A stretch of DNA of 64,000 nucleotides from NCBI GenBank assembly GCA_024402535.1, contig JAKSTN010000014.1:1-64000 (forward strand), read 5' to 3'. Of the stretch, positions 1 to 9,205 are shown piece after piece. The position numbers were made by a program, and so were the translations under genes. How positions within the stretch are numbered: position 1 is the stretch's first letter; every line of letters begins with the position of its first letter. The notes under the pieces are model-generated. The model was not told where the DNA came from and ran no database searches. It saw nothing but the letters and a program-made list of their open reading frames with translations. The stretch comes from Treponema sp. Lineage in GTDB: Bacteria; Spirochaetota; Spirochaetia; Treponematales; Treponemataceae.

Positions 1-289
1 AGTCCGGGAGTAAAGGAACAGAAATCATTTTTCTGTTTACAATTCCAAAATATGCAGTGCCCCATGCAGGACAACCTACACCGTAAAGTGCAACTTTTGA
101 TTCTTCTTTTAAGCCAAGTACAGTAAGCAGTTTTGAAAAATTCAATGCATTTTCTGCCATCTGTGAATATGTGATAGGTTCCTCATCCTTTAATGCGTAT
201 GTAAGCGCTGGACGATCACCGAATTTTGTTACTGAATTTTTTAATAAGGCCGGAAATGTGTATTGGCCAAGATCTGCAATTGTTTCCAA
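1..289 (-). CDS. AMP-binding acyl-CoA ligase family protein, N-terminus only (runs off the window)
   Basis: Only the first 96 codons are present. The product begins METIADLGQYTFPALL and continues through a region like the N-terminus of ANL-superfamily (AMP-binding) long-chain acyl-CoA synthetases, with KFGDRPAL, ITYSQM and a VALYGVGCPAWGTAYFGI segment. Such enzymes activate a carboxylic acid as acyl-AMP and then acyl-CoA. The start is a TTG at 289, chosen because AGGAGC lies 5 nt upstream (295-300) and no ATG fits. It is divergent from the GH115 gene. The substrate cannot be told, since the catalytic region lies outside the window. Confidence 0.75.
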   Translation of the reverse strand, partial: METIADLGQYTFPALLKNSVTKFGDRPALTYALKDEEPITYSQMAENALNFSKLLTVLGLKEESKVALYGVGCPAWGTAYFGIVNRKMISVPLLPD

Positions 290-319
290 GAACTGCTCCT
301 ATATATTGTGTGTTACTAT

Positions 320-327
320 ATTATAAT
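320..327. promoter_or_regulatory. Palindromic -10 element (ATTATAAT) between divergent genes
   Basis: ATTATAAT reads TATAAT on both strands, so it could serve as -10 for both the acyl-CoA ligase (minus, about 30 nt to its TTG) and the GH115 gene (plus, long leader of about 100 nt). No good -35 was recognised. The rest of the 147-nt gap is AT-rich, with a small inverted repeat GAATAC-N9-GTATTC (403-423) just before the GH115 ribosome binding site. Confidence 0.4.
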
Positions 328-436
328 CTCTTATCAGTGAAAAGTGAAAAAAAATATATAAATAGGGAAAATTCTGCTAGAAAATAGAAAATTAACATAC
401 TAGAATACTACAAACGGGTATTCCGGAGGAAAAAAT

Positions 437-3271
437 ATGAAAATTAATTCATCAGTATCATTTTATTTTGAAGATACAGCTTTTTCAGGCGTTCATAAGA
501 TTGCTGAAAAAGTTATGCATGATATAGAACTTGTAACAGGCACTGCTCCTGTAAAAGGCGGAGAAGATTCTTCTGTTGTTTTTGGAACAGTGGGAAAATC
601 ATCTCTTATTGATCGTCTTGAGAGCGAAGGAAAAATCGATCTTTCTGAAGTAAAGGGAAAGCGGGAAGTTTACGGTTTTTTTGTTCTGGAAAATCAGATT
701 GTGATTGCAGGTTCAGACAAAAGGGGAACCATTTATGGGCTTTTCCATCTTTCTGAACTGCTTGGAGTTTCTCCTTTAGTTGACTGGTGCAATATTAAAC
801 CTGCACATAAAGATGAAGTTGAAATCACTTCGGAAGATACTGTGGTTTCAAAAGAACCAAGCGTACGTTTCCGTGGTTTCTTTATTAATGATGAATGGCC
901 TGCCTTCGGCAACTGGTCTGGTAAAAACTTTGGCGGCGTTAATGCCAAATGCTATGAACATGTTTTTGAACTTCTTCTCCGCCTTAAAGGAAACTATCTG
1001 TGGCCTGCTATGTGGGCAAGCCGCTTTTCTGATGATGGTCCAGGCCTTTTGAATGCAGAACTTGCAGATGAACTTGGCGTTGTTATGGGAGCAAGTCATC
1101 ACGAACCATGTTGCCGTGCCGGGGAAGAATACAAATACCTTCGCGGACCAGGTTCAATTTACGGAGACGCCTGGAACTTCATTAAGAACGAACAGGGAAT
1201 TACAAAGTTCTGGGAAGATGGTCTTAAACGTAACGGTAAGTTCGACAATGTAATCACAGTTGGTATGCGCGGCGAAGCTGATACAGCAATCATGCAGAAC
1301 GCAACTTTAAAAGACAATATTGATCTTCTGCGCAACGTTTTGAAAACACAGAACCGTCTTATCCGTGAAAACGTAAATGAAAACCTTGAAGAAGTTCCAC
1401 GCATGCTGGCTCTTTATAAGGAAGTTGAACCATATTTTTACGGCGACAAAAAAACAAAGGGACTTATGGGAGACCCTGAACTGGAAAACGTAATCCTTAT
1501 GCTCTGTGATGATAACCATGGAAACCTCCGTACTGTTCCTACAAAGGAAATGAGAAAACACAAAGGCGGCTATGGTATGTACTATCATTTTGATTACCAT
1601 GGTTCACCTTTCAGCTACGAATGGATCAATACAACTCATATTGCAAAAGTTCGTGAACAGATGTGTGCTGCCTACGATTTTGGTATTCAGGATCTCTGGA
1701 TTGTAAACGTTGGAGATATTCTTACAAATGAATTCCCTCTCAGTTATTTCCTGAATCTGGCTTACGACTACGAAAAATATTCAGACGTTGAACTGACTGC
1801 AGAAAAATATACCCGTCAGTGGGTATCTTTCCAGTTTCCTGGCTTCACAAAAGAACAGCAGGATGATGCAGTTTTCATTATCAACGGTTATACAAAACTT
1901 TCACACCGCTGCAGAACTGAAGCCCTCACATCAGAAACTTACCATGCTGTGAATTACGGCGAAAGTGATGAGACTCTTGCTCTTGCAGAAGATATCATGA
2001 ACCGTTGTAAAAAACTTAAGGGCGAAGTAAGTGAAAAAGATTTCTCAGGCTTCTTCGCTCAGATTTATTATCCTGCCATGGGAACAATGAATGTTCTTAA
2101 GATGCAGCTTCTTGCAGGAAAAAATCACTGGTATGCTGAAAAAGGAATCTGGGCCGCTCACGACATTATTCCTGAAATTGAAAAGACAATTGCCTTTGAC
2201 CGGGCTTTAGTAAAAGAACTGGATGAAGTTGACGGCGGAAAATATTACGGACAGGGCTGGAGTCAGCATGTAGGCTTCAAGCACTGGAACGAAGAAGAAA
2301 ATCAGTATCCTGTATGTCACAGTTTCCATGCTCCAGATAAGCCACGCCTTATTGCCTGGGTAGACGGAAATGATTCTACAAGTTCAGGTCTGGACTGGAA
2401 CCGCCGTCCGATTGTAAGCTTTGCATTCTGCAATCCTGACTGTAATTCATTTACTGTAAATCTGGCAAGCGGAAGACCTGACGCAGTTCCATTCCGTTTC
2501 AAGGTTGATGCTGACTGGATTTCTGTGTCAAAAACTGAAGGTGAAGTTACAGGAATTGAAAAGATTACAGTTGCATGTGACCGTGAAAAGCTTTCAAAGG
2601 CTTTGGAAAAACACACAACAATATTCATTGAAAATGATGACAGAAGTGCAGGCGGTGTTCGTATTCCGTTAATCATTAATGCTGGAACTTTGAATAAAGC
2701 TGATTTCCCGGAAGATACAGTTCTTCAGACAGGCCCTTATATTGCAATTGATGCAGAACGCTTCAATGAAAATATGTCGGGAATCGATACTGAAGGAAAT
2801 GTAACCGGATTTGAAGTTCTTCCTGATTATGGAAAACTGAACTCTGCTGTAAAAGTTGAAAGTGCAACTTCTTATTTCCGTGACGACCTTAAAGATGCAC
2901 CTTGCCTGAAATATAATTTCGCACTTGCTTCCAGCGGAGACGGAATCCTTAAAGTTGATTTCTATATGAATCCTTCAAACCCGGCAACTCAGGACAATTA
3001 CTTCCGTTTCGGTGCTGCCGTAAACGGAAAGAAAGTTACAGTTGATTGTGTTGATGAAAATTTCCATGTTGGTGACAATCAGGAACCTTGGGGAACTGAT
3101 GTTACAAACAATATCCGTGTAAAATCAGCTTACTTTGACTGCAAGGAAGGCCTTAATACTCTGGAAGTGTTTGCGGTAACACCGAACTTTGTTCTTGAAA
3201 AAATCGTCATGTATACAACGGATGCAGAAAATCTGATAAAGAAAAGTTATCTGGGACCTAAAGTATATTAA
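437..3271 (+). CDS. Glycoside hydrolase family 115, alpha-(4-O-methyl)glucuronidase
   Basis: The 944-residue protein matches GH115 in length and in its hallmark stretch: FRGFFINDEWPAFGNWS followed by KCYEHVFELLLRLKGNYLWPA, then MGASHHEP. GH115 enzymes remove (methyl)glucuronic acid side groups from xylan or xylo-oligosaccharides. No signal peptide is visible, so it probably acts in the cytoplasm on imported fragments. The C-terminal part (about residue 650 on) looks like the beta-rich accessory region seen in the family. Start: ATG with GGAGG at 425-429. An esterase gene follows 51 nt downstream, which fits removal of xylan side chains. Substrate is by family inference. Confidence 0.93.
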   Translation: MKINSSVSFYFEDTAFSGVHKIAEKVMHDIELVTGTAPVKGGEDSSVVFGTVGKSSLIDRLESEGKIDLSEVKGKREVYGFFVLENQIVIAGSDKRGTIYGLFHLSELLGVSPLVDWCNIKPAHKDEVEITSEDTVVSKEPSVRFRGFFINDEWPAFGNWSGKNFGGVNAKCYEHVFELLLRLKGNYLWPAMWASRFSDDGPGLLNAELADELGVVMGASHHEPCCRAGEEYKYLRGPGSIYGDAWNFIKNEQGITKFWEDGLKRNGKFDNVITVGMRGEADTAIMQNATLKDNIDLLRNVLKTQNRLIRENVNENLEEVPRMLALYKEVEPYFYGDKKTKGLMGDPELENVILMLCDDNHGNLRTVPTKEMRKHKGGYGMYYHFDYHGSPFSYEWINTTHIAKVREQMCAAYDFGIQDLWIVNVGDILTNEFPLSYFLNLAYDYEKYSDVELTAEKYTRQWVSFQFPGFTKEQQDDAVFIINGYTKLSHRCRTEALTSETYHAVNYGESDETLALAEDIMNRCKKLKGEVSEKDFSGFFAQIYYPAMGTMNVLKMQLLAGKNHWYAEKGIWAAHDIIPEIEKTIAFDRALVKELDEVDGGKYYGQGWSQHVGFKHWNEEENQYPVCHSFHAPDKPRLIAWVDGNDSTSSGLDWNRRPIVSFAFCNPDCNSFTVNLASGRPDAVPFRFKVDADWISVSKTEGEVTGIEKITVACDREKLSKALEKHTTIFIENDDRSAGGVRIPLIINAGTLNKADFPEDTVLQTGPYIAIDAERFNENMSGIDTEGNVTGFEVLPDYGKLNSAVKVESATSYFRDDLKDAPCLKYNFALASSGDGILKVDFYMNPSNPATQDNYFRFGAAVNGKKVTVDCVDENFHVGDNQEPWGTDVTNNIRVKSAYFDCKEGLNTLEVFAVTPNFVLEKIVMYTTDAENLIKKSYLGPKVY

Positions 3272-3322
3272 ATACGATTTGCTGCGTCCCGTTTTTAATT
3301 TAATATATACTTTGATAGAATC

Positions 3323-4195
3323 ATGTTTTTTAGAAAAGTAAATTTAAAATTGAAAAAAAGTTCTCTCGCAATAATCTTTTTCCTTCTTTCTTTTTTCTGC
3401 TTTGCTAAAGGCATAACAGATATAAAGAAAGAAGGGGGAGAAAATACTTTTTCCTGCAGCTATAAAAATACTGTGCGTAAATACAGTCTTTGGCTTCCGG
3501 AGACAGAAACTCCGGAAGGTCTTATTTTGATGCTTCACGGCTATGGAGAAACCATAACATCTTTTAAAAGCAGGACAAAAATGAATGACTATGCGCTGCC
3601 TTCCGGTTACGCGGTCTGCTATGTTTCCAGCGGAAATGAACCTGGCTGGAACAGCGGAAGCGGTGTTTCTAAAAAAGATGATTACGGTTTTCTTTGTGCC
3701 TTGAACACATATTTATGTGAAGCATACAGTATTCTGGTATCAGGAACATATCTCTGCGGATTCAGCAACGGTGCTTTTATGTGTCATTATGCAGCCCTCC
3801 AGAAGAAGACACCTTTTGCAGGAATAATTGCTGTGTCTGGGCTTGCACCTTTGAATGTATGGGAAAAGAATAAAGCAAACTGCAAACTTGATTTGTTTCA
3901 GGTTTATGGAACGAAGGACGATCTGGTACTTTCTAAGAAAAACGCAAAAGAAAATGTTTCCCGTGGATATCCTTATATAGAAGATGTGACTGAACAGTGG
4001 ATAAAAGTTAATTCCCTGGAGTTTGAGGAAGACTTCATGCCTGGAGAAACTTCATTTCTGAAAGCATATACTGGGCTCAAAAACAAAATGTGGATTCTTC
4101 AGGTAAAGGATTATCCTCATCAATGGCCCGCTTCCCGTACTACAGGTTATGAGCTTTCTGCTTTGATTATTGATTTTCTGGAGAGTGGAAAATAA
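3323..4195 (+). CDS. Secreted alpha/beta-hydrolase esterase (CE1 / PHB-depolymerase-like)
   Basis: A 290-residue alpha/beta hydrolase with an N-terminal signal peptide (LAIIFFLLSFFCFAKG). Visible motifs: HGYG oxyanion region (about residue 72), nucleophile elbow GFSNGA, an acidic residue in YGTKDD and a late histidine in YPHQWP. This arrangement is shared by esterases such as acetyl-xylan and feruloyl esterases of CE1 and PHB depolymerases. Sitting next to GH115, a role in stripping acyl groups from hemicellulose is the likeliest, but is inferred. No Shine-Dalgarno; TATACT 3306-3311 is close to the ATG, suggesting a very short leader. Its 3' end overlaps the convergent DHFR-like gene by 29 nt. 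Confidence 0.8.
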   Translation: MFFRKVNLKLKKSSLAIIFFLLSFFCFAKGITDIKKEGGENTFSCSYKNTVRKYSLWLPETETPEGLILMLHGYGETITSFKSRTKMNDYALPSGYAVCYVSSGNEPGWNSGSGVSKKDDYGFLCALNTYLCEAYSILVSGTYLCGFSNGAFMCHYAALQKKTPFAGIIAVSGLAPLNVWEKNKANCKLDLFQVYGTKDDLVLSKKNAKENVSRGYPYIEDVTEQWIKVNSLEFEEDFMPGETSFLKAYTGLKNKMWILQVKDYPHQWPASRTTGYELSALIIDFLESGK

Positions 4196-4667
4196 CTTCT
4201 GCATCTGGAAAATCAGCATCAATAATTGTGTGATGGATTTTTCCTGAAATCAGTTTTTTACTGAAGGCTTCTTTCAAAAGCTTTGCGCCGCCTATTATGA
4301 AAACTTCTCTGGGGGCCTGGCCTTGAGCTTTATTGAAAGTGCCGCAGGTAGTAAGGGCTTCTTCCAGGGAAGGAAAAAAGTTCCATCCTGTTTCTGAAAT
4401 TGAAGTTTGGGTTTCAGCAGTTCGATCTATGACAATATTTATGCGGCTTGGGAGAGGGTATGGGAACGTCTTATAGGTATTGTACCCCATAACAATAATA
4501 TTCCCTGTTGTAAGTTTCTTGAATTGTGCCATGTCGTCGGCGCACTGTTTCTGGATATGTTCAGGTAAGTCTGCACGGATGCGGTTATCAGCAGTGCGCC
4601 AGGGAAGTGAGCCGTCTTTCATGCCCATTTCCCCGTTACGTCCTGTGGCGTATAAAGCGTGAATCAT
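4167..4667 (-). CDS. Dihydrofolate reductase family protein
   Basis: 166 residues with a DHFR pattern: MIHALYATGRNGEMG, GSLPW, the helix MAQFKKLTTG, IIVMGYNTYKTF and the NADPH-site FIIGGAKLL. DHFR makes tetrahydrofolate with NADPH. Odd points: the usual MGRxT is MGYNT, and there is an insertion between LPW and the FKKLT helix, so it could be a DHFR paralogue with a different pterin or flavin substrate. It begins at the ATG that touches the pncB stop (TAAATG), so the two are co-transcribed. Its 3' end overlaps the convergent esterase. Confidence 0.8.
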   Translation of the reverse strand: MIHALYATGRNGEMGMKDGSLPWRTADNRIRADLPEHIQKQCADDMAQFKKLTTGNIIVMGYNTYKTFPYPLPSRINIVIDRTAETQTSISETGWNFFPSLEEALTTCGTFNKAQGQAPREVFIIGGAKLLKEAFSKKLISGKIHHTIIDADFPDAEVIFHSPENQ

Positions 4668-6131
4668 TTATTTAAGGTTTGCTTCAATAAACTTCAGCTT
4701 CAGGTTTTTGAGTCCTTCTGTTACAGAAACTTTGTAAACGTGAGGATTCAGAATACGCTTGTATGAAGGGTCCAGTGCTGCCAGATCTTTTTCCATATTC
4801 TGGCGTGCTGTAATAAGCTGTTCTTTTTCCGGCAGGCGAGGCAGAACTCTTTCGCCTTTTGAAAGACGTTTTTTTAAGAGAGGTTCAACCTTAGCAGGTT
4901 TTGCAACGAAAGAACGGTAGTCAACCATTGTATGGAAGAAACGGTTTTCTTTGCCTTCTTCAACAGTTTCATTTTCCAGGGAAAGAATATCGGCAATTGC
5001 CATGCCGTTTTCATCGTAAAGACGGTAAGAATTTTTGATTCCAGGGTTTGTTGTTTTTGCAGGATTGTCACTGAATTTCATTGCAGGTTCAAGCTTGTCT
5101 GATTTTGCATCGTGGCGTGCTGCAAGTTTATAAACGCCTGTGAAAGAAGATTCGTTTCCACCTGTTACCATGTGAGTACCAACACCCCATGAATCAATAG
5201 GTGCACCACCGGCAACAAGAGTTGTAATGATTTCTTCTGTAAGTTCGTTGGAAACACAGATTTTTGCCTGAGGGTAACCGGCTCTGTCCAGTTCCTTGCG
5301 TACTTCACGGGTAAGGTACGAAATGTCCCCTGAGTCAAGACGAACACCGAAGCCGTATCCTTTCTTTACAAGTTCACCACCAGCGATGATTGCATTTTTA
5401 ATACCGCTTTTCAGTGTGTCGTATGTGTCGATAAGGAAAACTGCGTTCTGTGGATAGATTTCTGCGTAGTGGCGGAAAGCTTCCAGTTCTGAAGAATGAC
5501 TCATAATCCATGAGTGAGCCATGGTTCCCATTACAGGAATGCCGTAAAGTTTTCCTGCCAGTGTGTTTGAAGTACCAGCAGCTCCACCAATGTATGCGGC
5601 GCGGGTAGCGCTCATAGCTCCGTCCGGCCCTTGGGCACGGCGAAGACCGAATTCCATAATAGGAGTTTTTTTGCTTGCAAGCCAGATTCTTGCAGTTTTT
5701 GTTGCAATAAGGCTCTGGAAGTTTATGTGGTTCAGGAGCATGCCTTCAATAATCTGAGCCTGAATAAGAGGGGCGTGGATGCGGACAAGAGGTTCCTGTG
5801 GGAAAATTACTTTTCCTTCGTCCATCATGTAAACGTCGCCAGTGAATTTGAAATCCTTCAGGTAATCAAGGAATCCCTGTTCAAACATGTTAAGGCTTGA
5901 AAGATATGCAATGTCTTCTTCTGAGAAACGGAAGGAAGTAAGTACATCAAGGAAGGTTTCCACGCCGGCAAGAACTGAAAATCCGCCTTCGAAAGGATTC
6001 TTTCTGAAGAACATATCAAATACTACTTCATGGTCCATGTTCTGTTTCCAGTATCCATGTGCCATTGTAAGTTCATAAAAATCGGTAAAAAGTGCCGAGT
6101 TGATTGTGCTGTTTTCTATTACTTCACTCAT
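4668..6131 (-). CDS. pncB: Nicotinate phosphoribosyltransferase
   Basis: 487 residues; start MSEVIENSTINSALFTDFYELTMAHGYW fits the family (LxTDxYxLTM). Other family marks are EFGLRRAQGPDGA, GTMAHSWIM, TYDTLKSG and VRLDSGDI. The enzyme makes nicotinate mononucleotide from nicotinate and PRPP in NAD salvage. Length is normal. A TAGAAT box lies about 12 nt before the ATG (minus strand) and no Shine-Dalgarno is visible, suggesting a short or absent leader. First gene of a two-gene unit with the DHFR-like gene. Confidence 0.95.
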   Translation of the reverse strand: MSEVIENSTINSALFTDFYELTMAHGYWKQNMDHEVVFDMFFRKNPFEGGFSVLAGVETFLDVLTSFRFSEEDIAYLSSLNMFEQGFLDYLKDFKFTGDVYMMDEGKVIFPQEPLVRIHAPLIQAQIIEGMLLNHINFQSLIATKTARIWLASKKTPIMEFGLRRAQGPDGAMSATRAAYIGGAAGTSNTLAGKLYGIPVMGTMAHSWIMSHSSELEAFRHYAEIYPQNAVFLIDTYDTLKSGIKNAIIAGGELVKKGYGFGVRLDSGDISYLTREVRKELDRAGYPQAKICVSNELTEEIITTLVAGGAPIDSWGVGTHMVTGGNESSFTGVYKLAARHDAKSDKLEPAMKFSDNPAKTTNPGIKNSYRLYDENGMAIADILSLENETVEEGKENRFFHTMVDYRSFVAKPAKVEPLLKKRLSKGERVLPRLPEKEQLITARQNMEKDLAALDPSYKRILNPHVYKVSVTEGLKNLKLKFIEANLK

Positions 6132-6173
6132 GGCTTTATTCTATCAAAAAGCAGGATGATGTGAAATAAGTTT

Positions 6174-6201
6174 TTGACCTATACAAAATGTAATGTATAA
6201 T
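6174..6201 (+). promoter_or_regulatory. Sigma-70 type promoter of the DUF6273-like lipoprotein
   Basis: TTGACC (6174-6179), 16 nt spacer, TATAAT (6196-6201). AAGGAG follows at 6208-6213 before the ATG at 6224. One of the clearest housekeeping promoters in the window. Confidence 0.7.
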
Positions 6202-6223
6202 AGAGGTAAGGAGAGATGTTGAA

Positions 6224-7120
6224 ATGAAACGAAATCAGAAGTTTTTCCCGATTTTCTTTGTTCTTATCTGTCTGTTTTTTATAACAGGTTGTAATGAAAG
6301 TGACCCTTCCGATTTCGAATTAAATAAAATCATACAGTTCGGTATGTGGCCTCAGACCATTTGCGATGTTTCAGACATTGAACTTTCCCTTACAGGAAGA
6401 ACTTATGATGGGCACCGGGAGTTTTCCGATAAAAACGGTAATAGATATGTAAAAGTTGATTCTGCTTCTGTTCATGGAACTGGTTATACTTTTTCTGATG
6501 GAAGTTCATGTGAACGGGAAAAAACTTACTGGTTTCGTGTAGAACCTGTGTCATGGCGTGTTTTTGCTATAAAAGGACGCAGCGGAAAAATGATTCTTTC
6601 TGAAAAAATCCTTACTGCGGCTGTTCCATATTGTAAGACGCGAAATGTCCGTTCAATAGACTCCGAAACCGTGTGGCCAAATAACTATAAATATTCAAAT
6701 ATTCGTTCCTACCTTAATGAAGATTTTTATCAGAATGCTTTTACAGAAGAAGAGCATGTAAAAATCAATGAAGCTCTCGTAAAGAATGGTGAAGATACTA
6801 CAAGTTCCAGAATCAATCAGTTTGCATGTGATGATACCAGGGACTGCGTTTTTCTTTTAAGTTATCAGGATTTATGTAATGCTGATTTCGGATTTGAAAG
6901 TGATGCAGACAGAGTTAAGCTTCCTACAGATTATGCTCTCGCCAATAACGCTTACAGAAGTGGAAAAGAAGGTCAGGGCGGATGGTGGTGGCTTCGTTCT
7001 CCATACGGCGGGGTCAGTTATTATGCCAGAACTGTATGGAGCGGTGGAAACCTGGATTACAAGGATTATATCGATAATCCTTCTATGGGCCTGGTTCCCG
7101 CCATGGTAATTGGAAAATAA
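6224..7120 (+). CDS. Lipoprotein with DUF6273-like domain
   Basis: 298 residues. Type II signal peptide with lipobox ITGC (Cys near residue 23), so it is lipid-anchored at the envelope. The rest resembles the DUF6273-type domain: IIQFGMWPQT, WFRVEPVSWRVF, YSNIRSYLNEDF, VFLLSYQDL and the late GGWWWLRSP. Function of that family is unknown to me; it occurs in surface proteins of gut bacteria. Good promoter and AAGGAG site upstream. The stop is 2 nt from that of the convergent SDR gene, with no terminator between. Confidence 0.8.
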   Translation: MKRNQKFFPIFFVLICLFFITGCNESDPSDFELNKIIQFGMWPQTICDVSDIELSLTGRTYDGHREFSDKNGNRYVKVDSASVHGTGYTFSDGSSCEREKTYWFRVEPVSWRVFAIKGRSGKMILSEKILTAAVPYCKTRNVRSIDSETVWPNNYKYSNIRSYLNEDFYQNAFTEEEHVKINEALVKNGEDTTSSRINQFACDDTRDCVFLLSYQDLCNADFGFESDADRVKLPTDYALANNAYRSGKEGQGGWWWLRSPYGGVSYYARTVWSGGNLDYKDYIDNPSMGLVPAMVIGK

Positions 7121-7121
7121 T

Positions 7122-7973
7122 TTATTTCAGAAAATCATCTAAGCTTACTGCCTGTTCTGCAGGCTTTGGATGTGGACGCTTGCAGTATTTAAAAGTGAAG
7201 CGGGCTCCTGTGTATCTTCCAACAAAGCGGCTTGCAACGGCTTTGAACTTCCATTTAAAAGCATAAACGGCGGTATATTTTCCTTTGCGTGCTTTTTTCA
7301 GACAGTGTGCAACAACTTTGTCTGCAGGAAGTCCGTGCCGAACTTTTTCACGTACGCCGCCACTTGCCACGTTTGCAAATTCTGTTGAGACAGGACCTGG
7401 ACAAAGAGCACATACGCTTATACCCTTGTCTTTAAGCTCGGCGGCCAGGGCGACACTGAAACTTAAAACATAGGATTTTGTTGCTCCATAAACTGCAAAA
7501 TCTCCTAAAGGCAAAAATGATGCCAGGCTTGCTGTGTTTATGATATGGGAACCTTTTTTCATGTAAGGAAGACAGACGCCTGTGAGCCCTACAAGGCTGG
7601 TACAGTTTAAGTCAGTCATATCCATTTCCCGTTCAACATCGGTTTCATCAAAAGGACCGTATGTTCCGAATCCTGCATTGTTCACAAGTTTTGAAATTTC
7701 AATACCGCTTTCAATACGAGAAAGTTTTTCGTTTTCAGCTTCAAGGTATGCTTTGAACGTATGTACGCCTTTACGGCCGGAAATATCCATTGCTACAGGT
7801 CTGATAACATCAAAATTCTTAGTTTTATTGATTTCATCTGCAAGGGCTTTCAGTTTTTCTTCCCGTCTTGCAATAATCCAGATTTCATCTTCTTCATTAA
7901 GGGCAGCAATCTGTTTTGCAAATTCTACGCCCATTCCGGAGCTGGCTCCAGTAATAACTGCTATTTTTTTCAT
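7122..7973 (-). CDS. Short-chain dehydrogenase/reductase (SDR family)
   Basis: 283 residues from the ATG at 7973. NAD(P)-binding glycine motif ITGASSGMG at the N-terminus, the structural NNAG, catalytic Ser in NTASLASF and YGATK (YxxxK). SDR enzymes reduce or oxidise hydroxyl/keto groups; substrate unknown. The open frame extends 38 codons upstream, but the SDR fold begins at MKKIAVITGA, and a TATAAT lies exactly 7 nt before this ATG (7986 to 7981, minus), so the mRNA is probably leaderless. Divergent from the GH3 gene. Confidence 0.88.
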   Translation of the reverse strand: MKKIAVITGASSGMGVEFAKQIAALNEEDEIWIIARREEKLKALADEINKTKNFDVIRPVAMDISGRKGVHTFKAYLEAENEKLSRIESGIEISKLVNNAGFGTYGPFDETDVEREMDMTDLNCTSLVGLTGVCLPYMKKGSHIINTASLASFLPLGDFAVYGATKSYVLSFSVALAAELKDKGISVCALCPGPVSTEFANVASGGVREKVRHGLPADKVVAHCLKKARKGKYTAVYAFKWKFKAVASRFVGRYTGARFTFKYCKRPHPKPAEQAVSLDDFLK

Positions 7974-7980
7974 ATATTCA

Positions 7981-7988
7981 ATTATAAT
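7981..7988. promoter_or_regulatory. Bidirectional -10 box (ATTATAAT) for SDR and GH3 genes
   Basis: The palindrome ATTATAAT gives TATAAT on both strands. On minus it ends 7 nt before the SDR ATG (leaderless geometry); on plus it lies 23 nt before the GH3 ATG at 8012. Neither gene has a Shine-Dalgarno. Confidence 0.5.
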
Positions 7989-8011
7989 GTGTTTTTGGGT
8001 ATACTTCCAAT

Positions 8012-9199
8012 ATGAAAAAAATCGCCTTTCTGACTCTTCTTTTGGGAGTTTTACTTTCCTTTTCTGCCTGTAAGAAAGACAGGACATCTTTACGAGAAAT
8101 CAACAATCACAAATTCGCATCATCAATAAATAATGAAGTGAAGGCGATTCAGAAAAAAAATGATGATGAACTTGATTCCTACATTTCACGAATGAGTCTT
8201 GAAGAAAAAGTTTCGCAGATGTTCATAATAAATCTGGAAGGCGATTCTGTTTTTACACCTGTGGATAAACTGGACGGGAATCCTTATGTTCCAGGGGGAT
8301 ATCTTTTCTTTTCATATAATCTTGCGGAAACTACAGAAAAAGTTCGCGCTTTTACGGACAGCATTGCTTCATATTGTAATGAACGTAATATTATTCCACC
8401 TTTTCTTGCAGTTGATGAAGAAGGTGGATATGTTCAGCGCCTCAGGAAGCTTGCAGGAAAAATCCCCGGGCAGGAAGATGTTGCAAAGACAATGTCTGTC
8501 AGTGAAGCTTACAGAATGTATTCTGAACATGCTGTAAAAATGAAGGAAATGGGTTTTCATATGAACCTTTCACCGGTTGTTGAAGTTCTTTCTGATTATA
8601 ATAAAGACTTTCTTGACGGCCGAAGCTTTGGAAACTCCTTTAATACCACTTATTATTCCATTGCAGAAATGAACGGGTATCAGAATAAAGGGATTGCCTG
8701 CGTATTGAAGCATTTTCCAGGAAATACAAATACCGATCCTCATACAGGGCTCCCGGAAATTACTCTTTCTATGGAAGAACTTGATAAATCACTTGAACCT
8801 TTCACCCGTGTTTTATCACTTGGACCTAAAGCTGTTCTTATGAGTCATGCAAGAACAAGCGTTATTGATTCAGATGTGCCGGCTTGTTTTTCTAAAACCT
8901 GGGTAACTGAAAAACTTCGTAACAAAAATGGCTTTGAAGGCATTATATTCTCAGATGATATTTTTATGGGTGCTCTGGCACAGAACGGATATCCTCCTGA
9001 AACTGCATGTGTAAAAGCCGTGGAAGCAGGAATAGACTGCATAATGATTTCAGAAAAACGCTTTTTGAAACCTGCAATGGTGCTTGTTGAAAAAGCCCGT
9101 AATGATGTGTCTTTTGCTACCCGCATAGACGAAAGCGTACGCAGAATACTAAAATATAAGATAGAAGAAGGGATTTTTTCTATAAAACTTGAGAATTAG
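8012..9199 (+). CDS. Lipoprotein glycoside hydrolase family 3 (NagZ-like beta-hexosaminidase)
   Basis: 395 residues. Lipoprotein signal with lipobox FSAC. GH3 core: LEEKVSQMFI, VDEEGGYVQRL, the substrate-binding KHFPGN with the NagZ-type acid/base segment (TDPHTGLP), and the nucleophile Asp in IFSDDIFMGAL. NagZ-type enzymes cut beta-N-acetylglucosamine from peptidoglycan fragments or other glycans. NagZ is normally cytoplasmic; a lipid-anchored version would act at the envelope, so the substrate may be wall muropeptides or external chitin-type sugars. No Shine-Dalgarno. The next gene follows within 6 nt. Confidence 0.88.
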   Translation: MKKIAFLTLLLGVLLSFSACKKDRTSLREINNHKFASSINNEVKAIQKKNDDELDSYISRMSLEEKVSQMFIINLEGDSVFTPVDKLDGNPYVPGGYLFFSYNLAETTEKVRAFTDSIASYCNERNIIPPFLAVDEEGGYVQRLRKLAGKIPGQEDVAKTMSVSEAYRMYSEHAVKMKEMGFHMNLSPVVEVLSDYNKDFLDGRSFGNSFNTTYYSIAEMNGYQNKGIACVLKHFPGNTNTDPHTGLPEITLSMEELDKSLEPFTRVLSLGPKAVLMSHARTSVIDSDVPACFSKTWVTEKLRNKNGFEGIIFSDDIFMGALAQNGYPPETACVKAVEAGIDCIMISEKRFLKPAMVLVEKARNDVSFATRIDESVRRILKYKIEEGIFSIKLEN

Positions 9200-9205
9200 A
9201 CTGAT

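Noticed and set aside
7582-8073. 163-codon plus-strand open frame over the SDR gene
   Set aside because: Ser-rich antisense shadow that also covers the SDR/GH3 promoter.
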